DNA from: Bradyrhizobium niftali
GTDB taxonomy: Bacteria; Pseudomonadota; Alphaproteobacteria; Rhizobiales; Xanthobacteraceae
Reading direction: 5' to 3'
Assembly: GCF_004571025.1 (NCBI RefSeq)
Contig: NZ_SPQT01000006.1
Location: forward strand, 186,001 to 250,000
Length of the DNA stretch: 64,000 nt
The notes under the pieces: generated by a model
The model's database searches: none
What the model saw: only the letters and a program-made list of their open reading frames with translations
What the model was told of the DNA's origin: nothing
Part shown: in pieces, positions 8,788 to 18,017 of the stretch
How the letters are laid out: every line of letters begins with the position of its first letter
Position numbering within the stretch: the first letter of the stretch is position 1
Program-made: the position numbers and the translations under genes

Positions 8788-9905
8788 CCGCGCCGTTCAT
8801 TCCAGTCAACACGCCGCTGCTTGACGGCAACGAGGCCGACTATCTCGCCGAATGTATCCGGACCGGATGGATCTCGTCGGAAGGACCGTTCATCAAGCGC
8901 TTCGAGCAGGCGATGGCCGAGGTTGCGGGGCGGCGCCACGGCATCGCGGTGACCAACGGCTCCGTCGCACTCGACATCGCCGTTCATGCCCTCGGGCTCG
9001 AGCAAGGCTCGGAGGTCATCATCCCGACCTTCACGATCATCAGCTGCGCCGCCGCCTTAGTACGGGCGGGCCTCGTGCCGGTCGGGGTCGACTGCGATGC
9101 CGCGACCTGGAACATGACTGCCGACGGCGTCGAAGCAGCGATCACGCCGCGCACGCGCGCGATCATGCTGGTTCACATCTACGGCCTGCCGGTCGATCTC
9201 GATCCGATCCTGACGCTCGCACGCAAGCACGACCTGAAGGTGATCGAGGACGCTGCCGAGATGCACGGCCAGACCTATCGTGGCGCGCCCTGCGGCGGCT
9301 TCGGCGACGTCTCGACCTTCAGCTTCTATCCCAACAAGCACGTCACGACCGGTGAAGGCGGCATGATCCTCACCGACGACGACGCGCTCGCCGACCGCCT
9401 GCAAGGCCTGCGCAATCTCTGCTTCCAGCCGCAGCAGCGTTTCGTCCACGAGGAGCTCGGCTGGAACGCGCGCATGACCAACCTCCAGGCCGCGCTCGGC
9501 GTCGCCCAGGTCGAGCGCCTGTCGCGCACGGTCGAGATCAAGCGCCGGATGGGCCGGCTTTATGACGAGCATCTTGCGGGCCTCAACCGCATCCGCCTCC
9601 CGGTTGCCCGCACGGGCTATGCCGACAACATCTACTGGGTCTACGGCATCGTGCTGAACGAGGACGTGCCGTTCGACGCCAAGGAAGCGATGCGCCGCCT
9701 CGGCGAAAAAGGCATCGGGACGCGGCCGTTCTTCTGGTGCATGCACGAGCAGCCGGTGCTGCGCCGGATGGGACTGATGCTCGCCGAATCCCATCCGAAC
9801 GCGGAATACATCGCCCGCCGGGGTTTTTACCTGCCGAGCGGCCTTGCCTTGACCGACGACGAGATCGCGCGCTCCGCACAGGCGCTGAAGGAGATTTTGG
9901 CGTGA
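8784..9905 (+). CDS. Perosamine-synthase-type DegT/DnrJ/EryC1 aminotransferase
   Basis: PLP enzyme of 373 residues starting at a GTG that overlaps the cupin stop. The N-terminal RTGWISSEGPFI motif, Asp156 (VIEDAAE), Lys185 in FSFYPNKHVTTGEGGM and the following LGWNARMTNLQAALG are characteristic of GDP-perosamine synthases and close relatives, which aminate a 4-keto-6-deoxyhexose nucleotide at C4. No GDP-mannose dehydratase gene is visible nearby, so the keto-sugar donor would come from elsewhere or from the LegB-like enzyme in this window. The methyltransferase gene begins by another GTGA overlap. Confidence 0.83.
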   Translation: MTAPFIPVNTPLLDGNEADYLAECIRTGWISSEGPFIKRFEQAMAEVAGRRHGIAVTNGSVALDIAVHALGLEQGSEVIIPTFTIISCAAALVRAGLVPVGVDCDAATWNMTADGVEAAITPRTRAIMLVHIYGLPVDLDPILTLARKHDLKVIEDAAEMHGQTYRGAPCGGFGDVSTFSFYPNKHVTTGEGGMILTDDDALADRLQGLRNLCFQPQQRFVHEELGWNARMTNLQAALGVAQVERLSRTVEIKRRMGRLYDEHLAGLNRIRLPVARTGYADNIYWVYGIVLNEDVPFDAKEAMRRLGEKGIGTRPFFWCMHEQPVLRRMGLMLAESHPNAEYIARRGFYLPSGLALTDDEIARSAQALKEILA

Positions 9906-10669
9906 CGGTGTTCGCCGACTACGCGCCCTGGTACGATCTCCTCTACCGGGACAAGGACTACGCAGCGGAGACGGCATTCGTCGAAGCGCGCCTGCGCGAC
10001 CACGGCGCCACCTCGGGCAAGCTCCTGGATCTCGGCTGCGGCACGGGCCTGCATGCGATCGAATTTGCGCGCCGCGGCTGGGACGTCGCCGGTGTCGATC
10101 TCAGCCACGAGATGATCGCGAGTGCCAAGGCCCGCGCCGAGCAGGCCGGCCTTTCGATTCCGTTCCGACAGGGCGATGCCCGTGAAGCTCGTCCCGAGCG
10201 CGGCTTCGACGCGGTGGTGTCGCTGTTCCACGTCGCGAGCTACCAGACCAGCCGCGATGCGCTGGCGGCCATGTTTCGCACCGCGCACGCCGCATTGAAG
10301 CCCGGCGGCGTGATCTTCTTCGACTATTGGTACGGCGGCGCCGTGCTGGCGCAGGGCGTCGAGACCAGGGTCAAGGTGATCGAGCAGAAGCCGCTGCGAC
10401 TTACCCGCATCGCGCAGTCCGACCACGACGAGCAGGCCGCGACCGTCACCGTGAACTACACGTTGTTCTGCGAGGATACGGATCGTGCCACGATCCGGCG
10501 CGTCGAGGAAGCGCACCACCTGCGCTACTGGTTTCCATTCGAGATCGATGCGGCGCTCGAGGCGAGCGGCTTTCGGCCCGCCGTTCACGCCGCCTGGCTG
10601 ACGCAGGACGCGCCGCACACGAAGAGCTGGGCGGCCTACGCGGTCGCCAGAAAGAGCGGCACGCCGTGA
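9902..10669 (+). CDS. Class I SAM-dependent methyltransferase
   Basis: 255 residues from the GTG at 9902 overlapping the previous stop. Motif I is LLDLGCGTGLHAIEFA, followed by the acidic strand end VAGVDLS and by FDAVVSLFHV (motif III region) and KPGGVIFFDYW. This is a standard seven-strand methyltransferase with a C-terminal substrate part. Because it sits between the perosamine-type aminotransferase and a glycosyltransferase, it probably methylates a sugar or the amino group of an amino sugar (N- or O-methylation). That substrate is inference. The next gene also starts by a GTGA overlap. Confidence 0.82.
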   Translation: MTVFADYAPWYDLLYRDKDYAAETAFVEARLRDHGATSGKLLDLGCGTGLHAIEFARRGWDVAGVDLSHEMIASAKARAEQAGLSIPFRQGDAREARPERGFDAVVSLFHVASYQTSRDALAAMFRTAHAALKPGGVIFFDYWYGGAVLAQGVETRVKVIEQKPLRLTRIAQSDHDEQAATVTVNYTLFCEDTDRATIRRVEEAHHLRYWFPFEIDAALEASGFRPAVHAAWLTQDAPHTKSWAAYAVARKSGTP

Positions 10670-11877
10670 AACGCTATCACGTGGGCATTTTCCTCGAGCT
10701 CCCGCTCGACGTCGGGGGCGGCTTCCAGCAGTCGCTCACCGACATCACTTGGATGCGCGACTGGGCCAAGACCGCGGATATCGACGTCACCGTGTTCACG
10801 ACGCTGCCCGACAACGTCGCGATCCTCGCTGATCTCGGCATCAACAGCGTGTATCTGAAGCTGAGTTGGCTGGACCGCCTGTTCCTGTTCCTCAAATATT
10901 CGGGACCGTTCGACCTCTTGCAGTACGCCATGCGCGTCTGCGCGCCGTTCGAGAAAAAGCTGAGCAAGGCCGGCGTCGACATCGTCTATTTCACGACCAC
11001 GTCTAACTGGAATCTGGTGCTCTACAAACTGCCGTTCATGATCACGATTTTCGACGGCTGCTTCCGCGATAGCCCCGAATTCGACGAGGTGCGCGAATTC
11101 GCCCAGTTCGAGCGGCGCGACATGGTGTGGCGCAGCGCCGCCACCAAGGCGGTGGTGGTCATCACCAATGCCGACGAACTAGTCGACATGCTGTGCCGGC
11201 GCTACGCGATGGAGCGCGGTCATGCCGTCTGCATCCCGTTCTCGCCGTCGCTCTACGTGGCGCGGTCAGGCGCGACCGGTGAAGCCGAGGACGCCGCGAT
11301 CCTGAAGAAGTACGGCATCGAGCCCGGCTATCTATTCTATCCGGCGCAATTCTGGTCGCACAAGAACCATGCGACCATTCTACTTGCGATGCGCCTGCTG
11401 AGGGATCAGGGCGAGAAGCACACTCTGGTGCTCTGCGGCTCAGATCCCGGCGCCCGCGCAGCGTTCGAGGCACTGGTTGCGCAGCATGGTCTCGGCGATT
11501 CGGTGTGCATGCTCGGCTTCGTTCCCTCCGCGGAGCTCGGCGCCCTTTATCGCGGCGCAAACGCGCTTGTCATGGCCACCTATTTCGGCCCGACCAATCT
11601 GCCGCCGCTGGAGGCGTGGGCTGTCGGCACGCCGGTGATCTATCCGGAAGCCTTCAAGGCGCAGGCCGGCGATGCGGCGGTCCTGTTCGACTACGACGAT
11701 CCGGCCTCGCTCGCCAAGGCCATTGTCAAGATCCGTTCGGCCGAAGAACGCACCCGCCTCGTCATCGCGGGCAAGCAAAGGCTTGCCCACTTCGGCGAGC
11801 AGATCGAAGAAGGGCATCGGCAGCTCGCCCGGCACCTGATGCGGTTGAGATATCGCCGTTACCCTCAGATCTACTGA
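10666..11877 (+). CDS. Glycosyltransferase family 4 (GT-B)
   Basis: 403 residues starting from the GTG at 10666 that overlaps the methyltransferase stop; the open frame continues upstream but lies inside the methyltransferase gene. The C-terminal half shows the GT1/GT4 domain: PAQFWSHKNHATIL, HTLVLCGSDPGARAAFE, VCMLGFVPSAELGALY, the E-x7-E-like region PTNLPPLEAWAVGTPVIYPE, and DAAVLFDYDDPASLA. It probably adds one sugar to the repeat unit at the cytoplasmic membrane face. It is the last gene of the rightward operon; the convergent wzx-like gene ends 22 bases later. Confidence 0.83.
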   Translation: MKRYHVGIFLELPLDVGGGFQQSLTDITWMRDWAKTADIDVTVFTTLPDNVAILADLGINSVYLKLSWLDRLFLFLKYSGPFDLLQYAMRVCAPFEKKLSKAGVDIVYFTTTSNWNLVLYKLPFMITIFDGCFRDSPEFDEVREFAQFERRDMVWRSAATKAVVVITNADELVDMLCRRYAMERGHAVCIPFSPSLYVARSGATGEAEDAAILKKYGIEPGYLFYPAQFWSHKNHATILLAMRLLRDQGEKHTLVLCGSDPGARAAFEALVAQHGLGDSVCMLGFVPSAELGALYRGANALVMATYFGPTNLPPLEAWAVGTPVIYPEAFKAQAGDAAVLFDYDDPASLAKAIVKIRSAEERTRLVIAGKQRLAHFGEQIEEGHRQLARHLMRLRYRRYPQIY

Positions 11878-11899
11878 TATCTGGGCAACGCTGGCGCCT

Positions 11900-13423
11900 T
11901 CAGTTCGGCACGGCCGCCAGCACGCGGCCGCGCACGCGCTCCATCAGCAACGGGCTCGCTATAGCGGCAACAGCAACGAGCCAGATCGCGCACTCCGCGA
12001 GGAAGCGTTGCGGCCCCGTTCCGGGCACCGTGACGTGGATCGCCAGTCCAAGCCCCCACCCGCCGAATATGATCGCTACCATCACCGCGATCAGGACCAG
12101 CATGTGACGGAGCGGTTGGGCGAGCGTCTGGCGCATGATCACCAGCGTCAGGATTCCGACCTGGGTCAGGAGGTCGCTCGCCACGATCGCGATTGCGGCG
12201 CCGAGTGGGCCGATCCGGGGGATCAGCGAGGCCGAGAGGATCAGGAAGGCGATCAGCTGCAGCCCCTTGGTCCGGACCAGGAGATCGCCGCGATTGCTGT
12301 GATTGGCGAAGACGAACGCCATCAGCGAGGGCGCGACGACGGCGGAGCCGAGCAACAGCGTCACGGTGAGCGTGGCATCGTTAGGAATACTGCCATGCGT
12401 CCACAGTGCGAAGAAATCCGACCAGAACGGCAACAGGCCCGCGACGATCAGGCTGGCCATGGCGGTGACGAGCATCGACCCATGGGCATAGAGACCGCGT
12501 AGCCGCACCTTGTCACCGATCGCATAATCGTGGCCGAGCTCCGCGCCGATCGGCAGCGTAATCTGGATGCAGACGCCTCTCACGAAGCTCGCGATCACAC
12601 GGATCAGGCCCCATTGCGCCACCGCCACGCGATCGGCGACCATCGCGCTGACCAGCAGCATCGGTGCGTTGACGAGCGCGAGCTCGGTAAGGTTGGCAAT
12701 GGAGAACGGAAAGGCGAGCCCGAACTGCCCGGCGCTCCAGCGCCAGGATGGCGATGCTGCCGATCGGTTCCGGCGCAAGAACGGCAATTGGCGCGGAGCG
12801 TCATAGACAATCAGGAACAGCGCGAACAGGATCTGCGCCGAGACGTAGGCGATCGCGACCGCCAGCAGGCTGCCGAACCAGGCGATCGCGACGAGCTGCC
12901 CGACCTGCCCGAGCAGCAAGGCGACGTTTTGCGACCACACGGCCCGTCCGTATTTTCCGCGCGCGCGATAGAGGCCGGAGATTAGATTGGCGGGCAATGC
13001 GAGCAGCGTGCCGACGGTCATCACGAGCATCGCGGTGTCGAAGGTCGGCGTCATCTGAAATCCAAGCACCGATGCTGGCGGGAAAAGCTCGATACTTATT
13101 AGCAAAACCGCTCCCAGTGCCAACACAACCCGCACATAGATCTGCAGCATGCCCGCGAAATAGCTTGACGTCCTTCCATCACAATCGACGCAGGACTTAA
13201 AGGCAAGAAATCGATTGAGCGCCCGGGCCTGTAGCCCGGCATCGGCGACGACCAAAAGGGAGCTGGCCGAGTAAATGACAAGCCAAGCCGCCAGCATGTC
13301 GATGGCCCAAAAATGCAAGAACGCGGGAATCAGGAGAAGCTGCTGAGTCAAGCCAAGCAGGATCTGAACCATGCTCGCGGACCAGCCGTGGATGAGCCGA
13401 TGAAGACGGCCAGTCATGTTCAC
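11900..13423 (-). CDS. Wzx-like polysaccharide flippase
   Basis: 507 residues, about twelve hydrophobic segments and short loops, with the N-terminal pattern of the MATE/Wzx superfamily (VQILLGLTQQLLLIPAFLHFW). It would move lipid-linked repeat units across the inner membrane for polymerisation by the Wzy-like protein. A short piece of the gene around residues 370-386 (VFANHSNRGDLLVRTKG) has a second, decayed copy near 19.64-19.69 kb. It lies 114 bases downstream of the RTX protease gene on the same strand and converges with the rightward glycosyltransferase operon. Confidence 0.78.
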   Translation of the reverse strand: MNMTGRLHRLIHGWSASMVQILLGLTQQLLLIPAFLHFWAIDMLAAWLVIYSASSLLVVADAGLQARALNRFLAFKSCVDCDGRTSSYFAGMLQIYVRVVLALGAVLLISIELFPPASVLGFQMTPTFDTAMLVMTVGTLLALPANLISGLYRARGKYGRAVWSQNVALLLGQVGQLVAIAWFGSLLAVAIAYVSAQILFALFLIVYDAPRQLPFLRRNRSAASPSWRWSAGQFGLAFPFSIANLTELALVNAPMLLVSAMVADRVAVAQWGLIRVIASFVRGVCIQITLPIGAELGHDYAIGDKVRLRGLYAHGSMLVTAMASLIVAGLLPFWSDFFALWTHGSIPNDATLTVTLLLGSAVVAPSLMAFVFANHSNRGDLLVRTKGLQLIAFLILSASLIPRIGPLGAAIAIVASDLLTQVGILTLVIMRQTLAQPLRHMLVLIAVMVAIIFGGWGLGLAIHVTVPGTGPQRFLAECAIWLVAVAAIASPLLMERVRGRVLAAVPN

Positions 13424-13537
13424 TTGCTTCTCAGCTAGAGCTCACGCCAACGACCCAACTTAAGGGCCGTTAGTCGACGAGCTTTTGAGCAATGGCGATC
13501 CAACTATTCGTTGTATCCATTAACGACATCGACGACT

Positions 13538-16111
13538 TCAAGTAAGATGGAAGTGGTCCATCGAATCGACAAACCTAACCGAAGGACCGGTATCGGCATG
13601 TTCGATCGCCTCGATTGATTTCAGGACAGACTCCACGATACTCTTTGCGAATGCGTCCTGCGCCGCATGGAAGAGTGACGTGAAGTCCCCAGACGCGGGC
13701 TCACCCCTGCTGATCGCGCCTCCTCCCTCCGGGAGCGCGGCTCGAAAAGCGAAAGAGTCGCCGACCACCCCTTGACCAGTGCCGGCTGCGGCGATTGTCC
13801 CGTCCCCATTCAGATCCTGATGGAGGACTGATTCATACGATTGTAGTGTTGCACTCGTGCCTGAAACAACGCCAGTAAGGCTGGAGACGTAATTTCCGTT
13901 GTTGTCGGCACTCCACACCACGTACTGGTCGGCGCTGCCGTTTTTCCAAACAATGTCGTAGCCCGAACCCGTCTGCTCCGCACCGATTGGCACATAAGAC
14001 CCGCACTGTCCAACCGTGATCGCAGCACCTCCAGACTTGAGCGTGAGGCTCGCACCGCCCGTGTCGAGGTGATAGTTGGATCCAACCTGCGAAAGCGTGG
14101 TCGAGCCAGCTGACTCGATCACGGCGGTCGTCGCTGCTACGCCAACAGTCCCGTCACCGTTCAGATCCTGATGCAGAACGCTTTCATACGATTGCAGTGT
14201 CGCACTCGCGCCTGAAACAATGCCGGTAAGGCTGGAGACATAATTTCCGTTGTTGTCGGCACCCCACACCACGTATTGGTCGGCGCTGCCGTTCTTCCAA
14301 ACAATGTCGTAGCCAGATCCCGTCTGCTCCGCACCGATCGGCACATAAGTCCCACACTGTCCAATCGTGATCGCTGCACCTCCAGACTTGAGCGTGAGGC
14401 TCGCACCGCCCGTGGTGAGATAATAGTTGGATCCAACCTGCGAAAGAGTGGTCGAGCCAGCTGACTCGATCGCGGCGGTGGTCGCCGCTACGCCAACAGT
14501 CCCGTCACCGTTCAGATCCTGATGCAGAACGTTTTCATACGATTGCAGCGTCGCACTCGCGCCTGAAACAATTCCGGTAAGGCTGGAGACGTAATTTCCA
14601 TTGCTATCGGCACCCCACACCACGTACTGGTCGGCGCTGCCGTTTTTCCAAACAATGTCGTAGCCCGATCCCGTCTGCTCCGCACCGATTGGCACATAAG
14701 TTCCGCACTGTCCAACAGTGATCGCCGCACCTCCAGACTTGAGAATTGGGCCAGTGCCGGACGACATAGGGTCTAAGTAGTAGTACCCGCCTTGTTGCAC
14801 GAGTTCGGTGGAGCCAAAAGCTTCGATTACGACGGGCGCGCTATCAAGCGTCGTGCTTGAGACCGAGCCATCGGCAAACTGGAAATTTTCGACACCGGTG
14901 ACGGTATCGGTGCCATCGGGCGCGCCACTGCGCTGGTCGGTCACAGTGAAGGTCTGAGTCGCCGCGTCGTACGAGACCAGATAGTTGGCCCGGCTGCCCG
15001 AATACACCGCGGTGTCGGTGCCCGAGCCGCCATTGATGGCGTCGTTGCCCGCGCCCCCCGTGATCGTGTCGTTGCCGCCACCGCCGCTCAGCGCGTTGGC
15101 GATCGCGTTGCCCACCAGCGTGTCGTTGCCGGACCCGCCGATGGCGTTGTCGATATAGGAACGCGCGTCGCCATTATAGAGATAGGCGTTGTAGACGTTG
15201 CCCGATGCGTAATGGCCATTACCGAGATTGGCCAGCTGCACGGAGGAGAACACCGACGACGCACCGGGATTGAGGTTGATGCTCAGGTTCGTCGTGTAGT
15301 TCGACAGGTCATAGGTATCGACGCCGCCGCCGTCCCAAACCGTCTCATAAATGCGATTGGCCGAGCCGCCGCCGCCGCCGCCCGGCGCGAGCTGCCCCAC
15401 GCCGTTGATGAATTCCTGCCCGGTGGTCGGATTCCAGGTGTAGACCGTGTTGCTGCTCTGGGTCGTGTAGTCCGCGCCGTACATCGTCTGGAGCGCGAGG
15501 ATATCGTTGGCCATATAGGTCTGCGAAAATCCGTACGCCTCATTGGTGTAGCCGGACGTGGTCGAGCCGCCGACATAGCTGCGATAGCTCATGACGGTGT
15601 ATTCGCTGTCGTCGTGCGCGCTCGGCACAGCGACGTTGGCGACGCCGCCCGTTTCCTGGCTGTGCTTGAGGCCGAGGGCGTGGCCGAGCTCGTGCAGCGC
15701 GGTCGTGAAATAGTAATTGCCGAGCGCGGCAAGCGAGTAATTGTACTGAGTCCCGAACCAGATATCGCCGCCGGACGCGTAGTTGCCGGGGTAATAGGCG
15801 TAGGAGGTCGGATTGGCCGACGGTGACTGCGCGACCATGATGTCGGCGCCGTTCGTCCCTGCGTACTGGATATTGGCGTTGGTGTAGCCGAGGATCAGTC
15901 CGATCGCGTAGTTGATCGCCGCCTGCATCTGGCTCGGCGCCGAGGCAAAACCAGACGTGGTCGGCTCACTGTTGCCGCCGCTGTAGGGATTGGCGTAGTC
16001 GCTGGGCGAATCCGGAAAGCTGTAGGTGATCGTGCCGGACCATTTGGCGCCCGACAGCAGGCCGTCGATCTCGGCGTTATTGGTGGCACTGACGGTGACA
16101 GCGGTGGCCAA
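13538..16111 (-). CDS. Secreted M10 (serralysin-like) metalloprotease with RTX and tandem repeats
   Basis: 857 residues with no classical signal peptide. The zinc motif HELGHALGLKH is at residues 140-150 and the Met-turn YTVMSYRSY has Met174, as in serralysins. Calcium-binding RTX nonapeptides (GGSGNDTLV, GGGGNDTIT, GGAGNDAIN, GGSGTDTAV) occupy about 325-368. Then three copies of a 117-residue unit run from about 430 to 770, each ending in an EF-hand/dockerin-like DLNGDGT loop. The final 87 residues are polar. RTX proteins leave by type I secretion, but no secretion genes are adjacent. Its place inside a polysaccharide locus suggests a surface or matrix role; that is inference. Confidence 0.88.
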   Translation of the reverse strand: MATAVTVSATNNAEIDGLLSGAKWSGTITYSFPDSPSDYANPYSGGNSEPTTSGFASAPSQMQAAINYAIGLILGYTNANIQYAGTNGADIMVAQSPSANPTSYAYYPGNYASGGDIWFGTQYNYSLAALGNYYFTTALHELGHALGLKHSQETGGVANVAVPSAHDDSEYTVMSYRSYVGGSTTSGYTNEAYGFSQTYMANDILALQTMYGADYTTQSSNTVYTWNPTTGQEFINGVGQLAPGGGGGGSANRIYETVWDGGGVDTYDLSNYTTNLSINLNPGASSVFSSVQLANLGNGHYASGNVYNAYLYNGDARSYIDNAIGGSGNDTLVGNAIANALSGGGGNDTITGGAGNDAINGGSGTDTAVYSGSRANYLVSYDAATQTFTVTDQRSGAPDGTDTVTGVENFQFADGSVSSTTLDSAPVVIEAFGSTELVQQGGYYYLDPMSSGTGPILKSGGAAITVGQCGTYVPIGAEQTGSGYDIVWKNGSADQYVVWGADSNGNYVSSLTGIVSGASATLQSYENVLHQDLNGDGTVGVAATTAAIESAGSTTLSQVGSNYYLTTGGASLTLKSGGAAITIGQCGTYVPIGAEQTGSGYDIVWKNGSADQYVVWGADNNGNYVSSLTGIVSGASATLQSYESVLHQDLNGDGTVGVAATTAVIESAGSTTLSQVGSNYHLDTGGASLTLKSGGAAITVGQCGSYVPIGAEQTGSGYDIVWKNGSADQYVVWSADNNGNYVSSLTGVVSGTSATLQSYESVLHQDLNGDGTIAAAGTGQGVVGDSFAFRAALPEGGGAISRGEPASGDFTSLFHAAQDAFAKSIVESVLKSIEAIEHADTGPSVRFVDSMDHFHLT
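13801..14780 (-). repeat. Three tandem 351-bp coding repeats
   Basis: Inside the RTX protease gene a 351-bp unit recurs at about 13801-14151, 14152-14502 and 14503-14780; the third copy diverges after about 14745. The spacing is exactly 351 bp (the segment coding HQDLNGDGT recurs at that interval). The unit encodes 117 residues including GAEQTGSGYDIVWKNGSADQ and an EF-hand-like DLNGDGTVG. Copies 1 and 2 differ at only scattered bases, which suggests recent duplication or gene conversion and makes copy-number change by recombination possible. Confidence 0.9.
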
Positions 16112-16239
16112 TGGACTCTCCGGAGCTACCCGCGCGATTCGGGCGAAGGCGTGTGATTCTAGCTTCAGAGGTAAACGTTTGGCTTAAATTTGGCGCCTGC
16201 GTGCGGGCCCCTTCCATAAAATGTGTTAGCCCTCAAACC

Positions 16240-16294
16240 CCGTAATCATACGGTCCAGGCCATTCCGTAGTCAAATGGGGCCGAGTACGGAATG
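16240..16294. promoter_or_regulatory. Clustered CCGTA/TACGG inverted repeats
   Basis: In the gap between the divergent RTX protease and the small secreted protein gene there are two dyads built on the same pentamer: CCGTA-N4-TACGG at 16240-16253, and a longer perfect one, CATTCCGTA-N16-TACGGAATG, at 16261-16294. Four copies of CCGTA/TACGG within 55 bases suggest a binding site for a dimeric regulator controlling one or both genes. No known regulator is assigned. Confidence 0.45.
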
Positions 16295-16332
16295 CGAGCT
16301 TCCGCATGCTTGATGATCTCCAGAGGAGAATC

Positions 16333-16659
16333 ATGAAACTTGGCTCCTTCTCGGCGGGTCTCGTCGGCGTCCTTGCGGTGGTCGCCGGGCCGGATCACCT
16401 GTCCATCGGAGAACAGCCTGTCATGGTCGTGAAGGCCAACGCGGATGAAAACGGCAAGGACGGCGGCAAGGACCGCGGCAAGGCGGGCCGCGCCCCCTCC
16501 ATGCCAATGGCGCGCGATCCTTCCGCCGCGGTGGCGGAGGAGTACGAAGCCGCCCGTCGGACCGGAACACGGGAGGCGCTCGAGCTCTTCATTGCGCGCC
16601 ACGGCGACGCCCCGCTGGCCGAGCAGGCGCGCGCCGAGCTGAAGCGCCTGCCGCGCTGA
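16333..16659 (+). CDS. Small exported hypothetical protein
   Basis: 108 residues from the ATG at 16333, which follows a strong ribosome site AGAGGAGA (16322-16329); an upstream in-frame ATG at 16306 lacks such a site. The N-terminus MKLGSFSAGLVGVLAVVAGP is a short hydrophobic segment like a signal peptide or anchor. The middle is lysine/aspartate/glycine-rich (ENGKDGGKDRGKAGR) and the end is a helix with EEYEAARRTGTREALELFI and a basic tail. No family is recognised. It is divergent from the RTX protease gene. Confidence 0.6.
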   Translation: MKLGSFSAGLVGVLAVVAGPDHLSIGEQPVMVVKANADENGKDGGKDRGKAGRAPSMPMARDPSAAVAEEYEAARRTGTREALELFIARHGDAPLAEQARAELKRLPR

Positions 16660-16804
16660 TCCCTTTCACGCAGCGCAGCAAGCCGCGCCAGCCCAGCCCC
16701 GTCAGGCACTGCATTTCGACAGGCGGCATCCGCGTCGGCCCAGACTTGTCGCATGGGCGTTGGGCACTATGGTAGGCCCGCAATCTGTCCCGGAGCCCTT
16801 CAAG

Positions 16805-17998
16805 ATGCCCTTTCCGCATGCCTCGGAAGCCCTGTCGCGCTTCACCGTGCTCGATCTGACCCGTGTCCGATCCGGGCCCACCTGCGTGCGGCAGCTCGCG
16901 GACTGGGGCGCCAACGTGATCAAGATCGACGCGCTGACCGATGATACCGGCGGCGAGCAGCCGGGCGGGCCGCGGCGGGGCTCCGACTTCCAGAATTTGC
17001 ACCGCAACAAGCGTGCGATGACGCTGAACCTGAAGGACGAGCGCGGGCTCGCCGTGTTCAAGCGGCTCGCCGCCAAGGCCGATGTCGTGGTCGAGAATTT
17101 CCGTCCCGACGTGAAGAAGAAGCTCGGCATCGACTATGACAGCCTCGCCGCAATCAATTCGCGCATCGTCTATGGCAGCATTTCCGGCTTCGGCCAGGAC
17201 GGCCCTTATCACAAGCGGCCGGGCTTCGATCAGATCGCGCAGGGCATGGGCGGGCTGATGTCGATCACCGGCGCGCCGGGCGAAGGCCCGATGCGGGTCG
17301 GCATTCCCGTCGCCGACCTCACCGCGGGCCTGTTCTGCGCCATGGGCATCCTCACGGCGCTGCTCGAGCGCGAGGTCTCGGGCAAGGGCCAGTGGGTGCA
17401 GACCTCGCTGCTCCAGGCCCAGATCTTCATGCTCGACTTCCAGGCCGCGCGCTGGCTGATGGAGAAGGAGGTCGCCAGGCAGGCCGGCAACAACCACCCG
17501 ACCAGCATCCCGACCGGCGTGTTCAGGACCTCGGACGGCTACATCAACATCGCCACGACCGGCGGGCGGATCTGGGAGCGCTGCGCCCAGGCGATCGGCG
17601 CGCCGGAGCTCTTTGGCCACCCCGACTATGCGACGGCCCCTGCCCGCTCCAAAAACCGCGACGCGCTCAACGCCGAGATCGAGAAGCGCACCGTGGCGAA
17701 GTCGACCGAGACCTGGGTCCGGGAGCTCAACGAAGCCGGCGTGCCCTGCGGGCCGATCTATGCCATCGACCAGATGTTCGAGGACGCACAGGTCAAGCAT
17801 CTCGGCATCGCGCAGGACGTGCCGAACGACGAGGACCGCCACATCCGCCTGGTCGGCCAGCCCGTGACGCTGTCGCGCACGCCGAGCAAGATGGTGGCGC
17901 GGCCGCCGGAATTCGGCGAGCAGACCGACGAGGTGCTGAAGGAGTTCGGCTTCGGCGCCGACGAGATCGCGGAGCTGCGTCAGCGCAAGGTGGTATGA
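16805..17998 (+). CDS. CaiB/BaiF (class III) CoA-transferase
   Basis: 397 residues from the ATG at 16805 (upstream in-frame starts at 16769 and 16760 are possible but add a non-conserved leader). The class III signature is clear: LTRVRSGPTCVRQLADWGA at the N-terminus, the HRNKRAMTLNLK segment, and the catalytic aspartate in PGFDQIAQGMGG (Asp142 from this start). C-terminal AGVPCGPIYAIDQMF matches the substrate-closing region. It moves CoA between carboxylic acids by a glutamyl/aspartyl-CoA anhydride mechanism. The acid substrate cannot be told; formyl-CoA transferase and succinyl-CoA-dependent relatives look alike. It stands alone between polysaccharide-related genes. Confidence 0.85.
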   Translation: MPFPHASEALSRFTVLDLTRVRSGPTCVRQLADWGANVIKIDALTDDTGGEQPGGPRRGSDFQNLHRNKRAMTLNLKDERGLAVFKRLAAKADVVVENFRPDVKKKLGIDYDSLAAINSRIVYGSISGFGQDGPYHKRPGFDQIAQGMGGLMSITGAPGEGPMRVGIPVADLTAGLFCAMGILTALLEREVSGKGQWVQTSLLQAQIFMLDFQAARWLMEKEVARQAGNNHPTSIPTGVFRTSDGYINIATTGGRIWERCAQAIGAPELFGHPDYATAPARSKNRDALNAEIEKRTVAKSTETWVRELNEAGVPCGPIYAIDQMFEDAQVKHLGIAQDVPNDEDRHIRLVGQPVTLSRTPSKMVARPPEFGEQTDEVLKEFGFGADEIAELRQRKVV

Positions 17999-18017
17999 AA
18001 GCGGCCTACGCAGTCGT

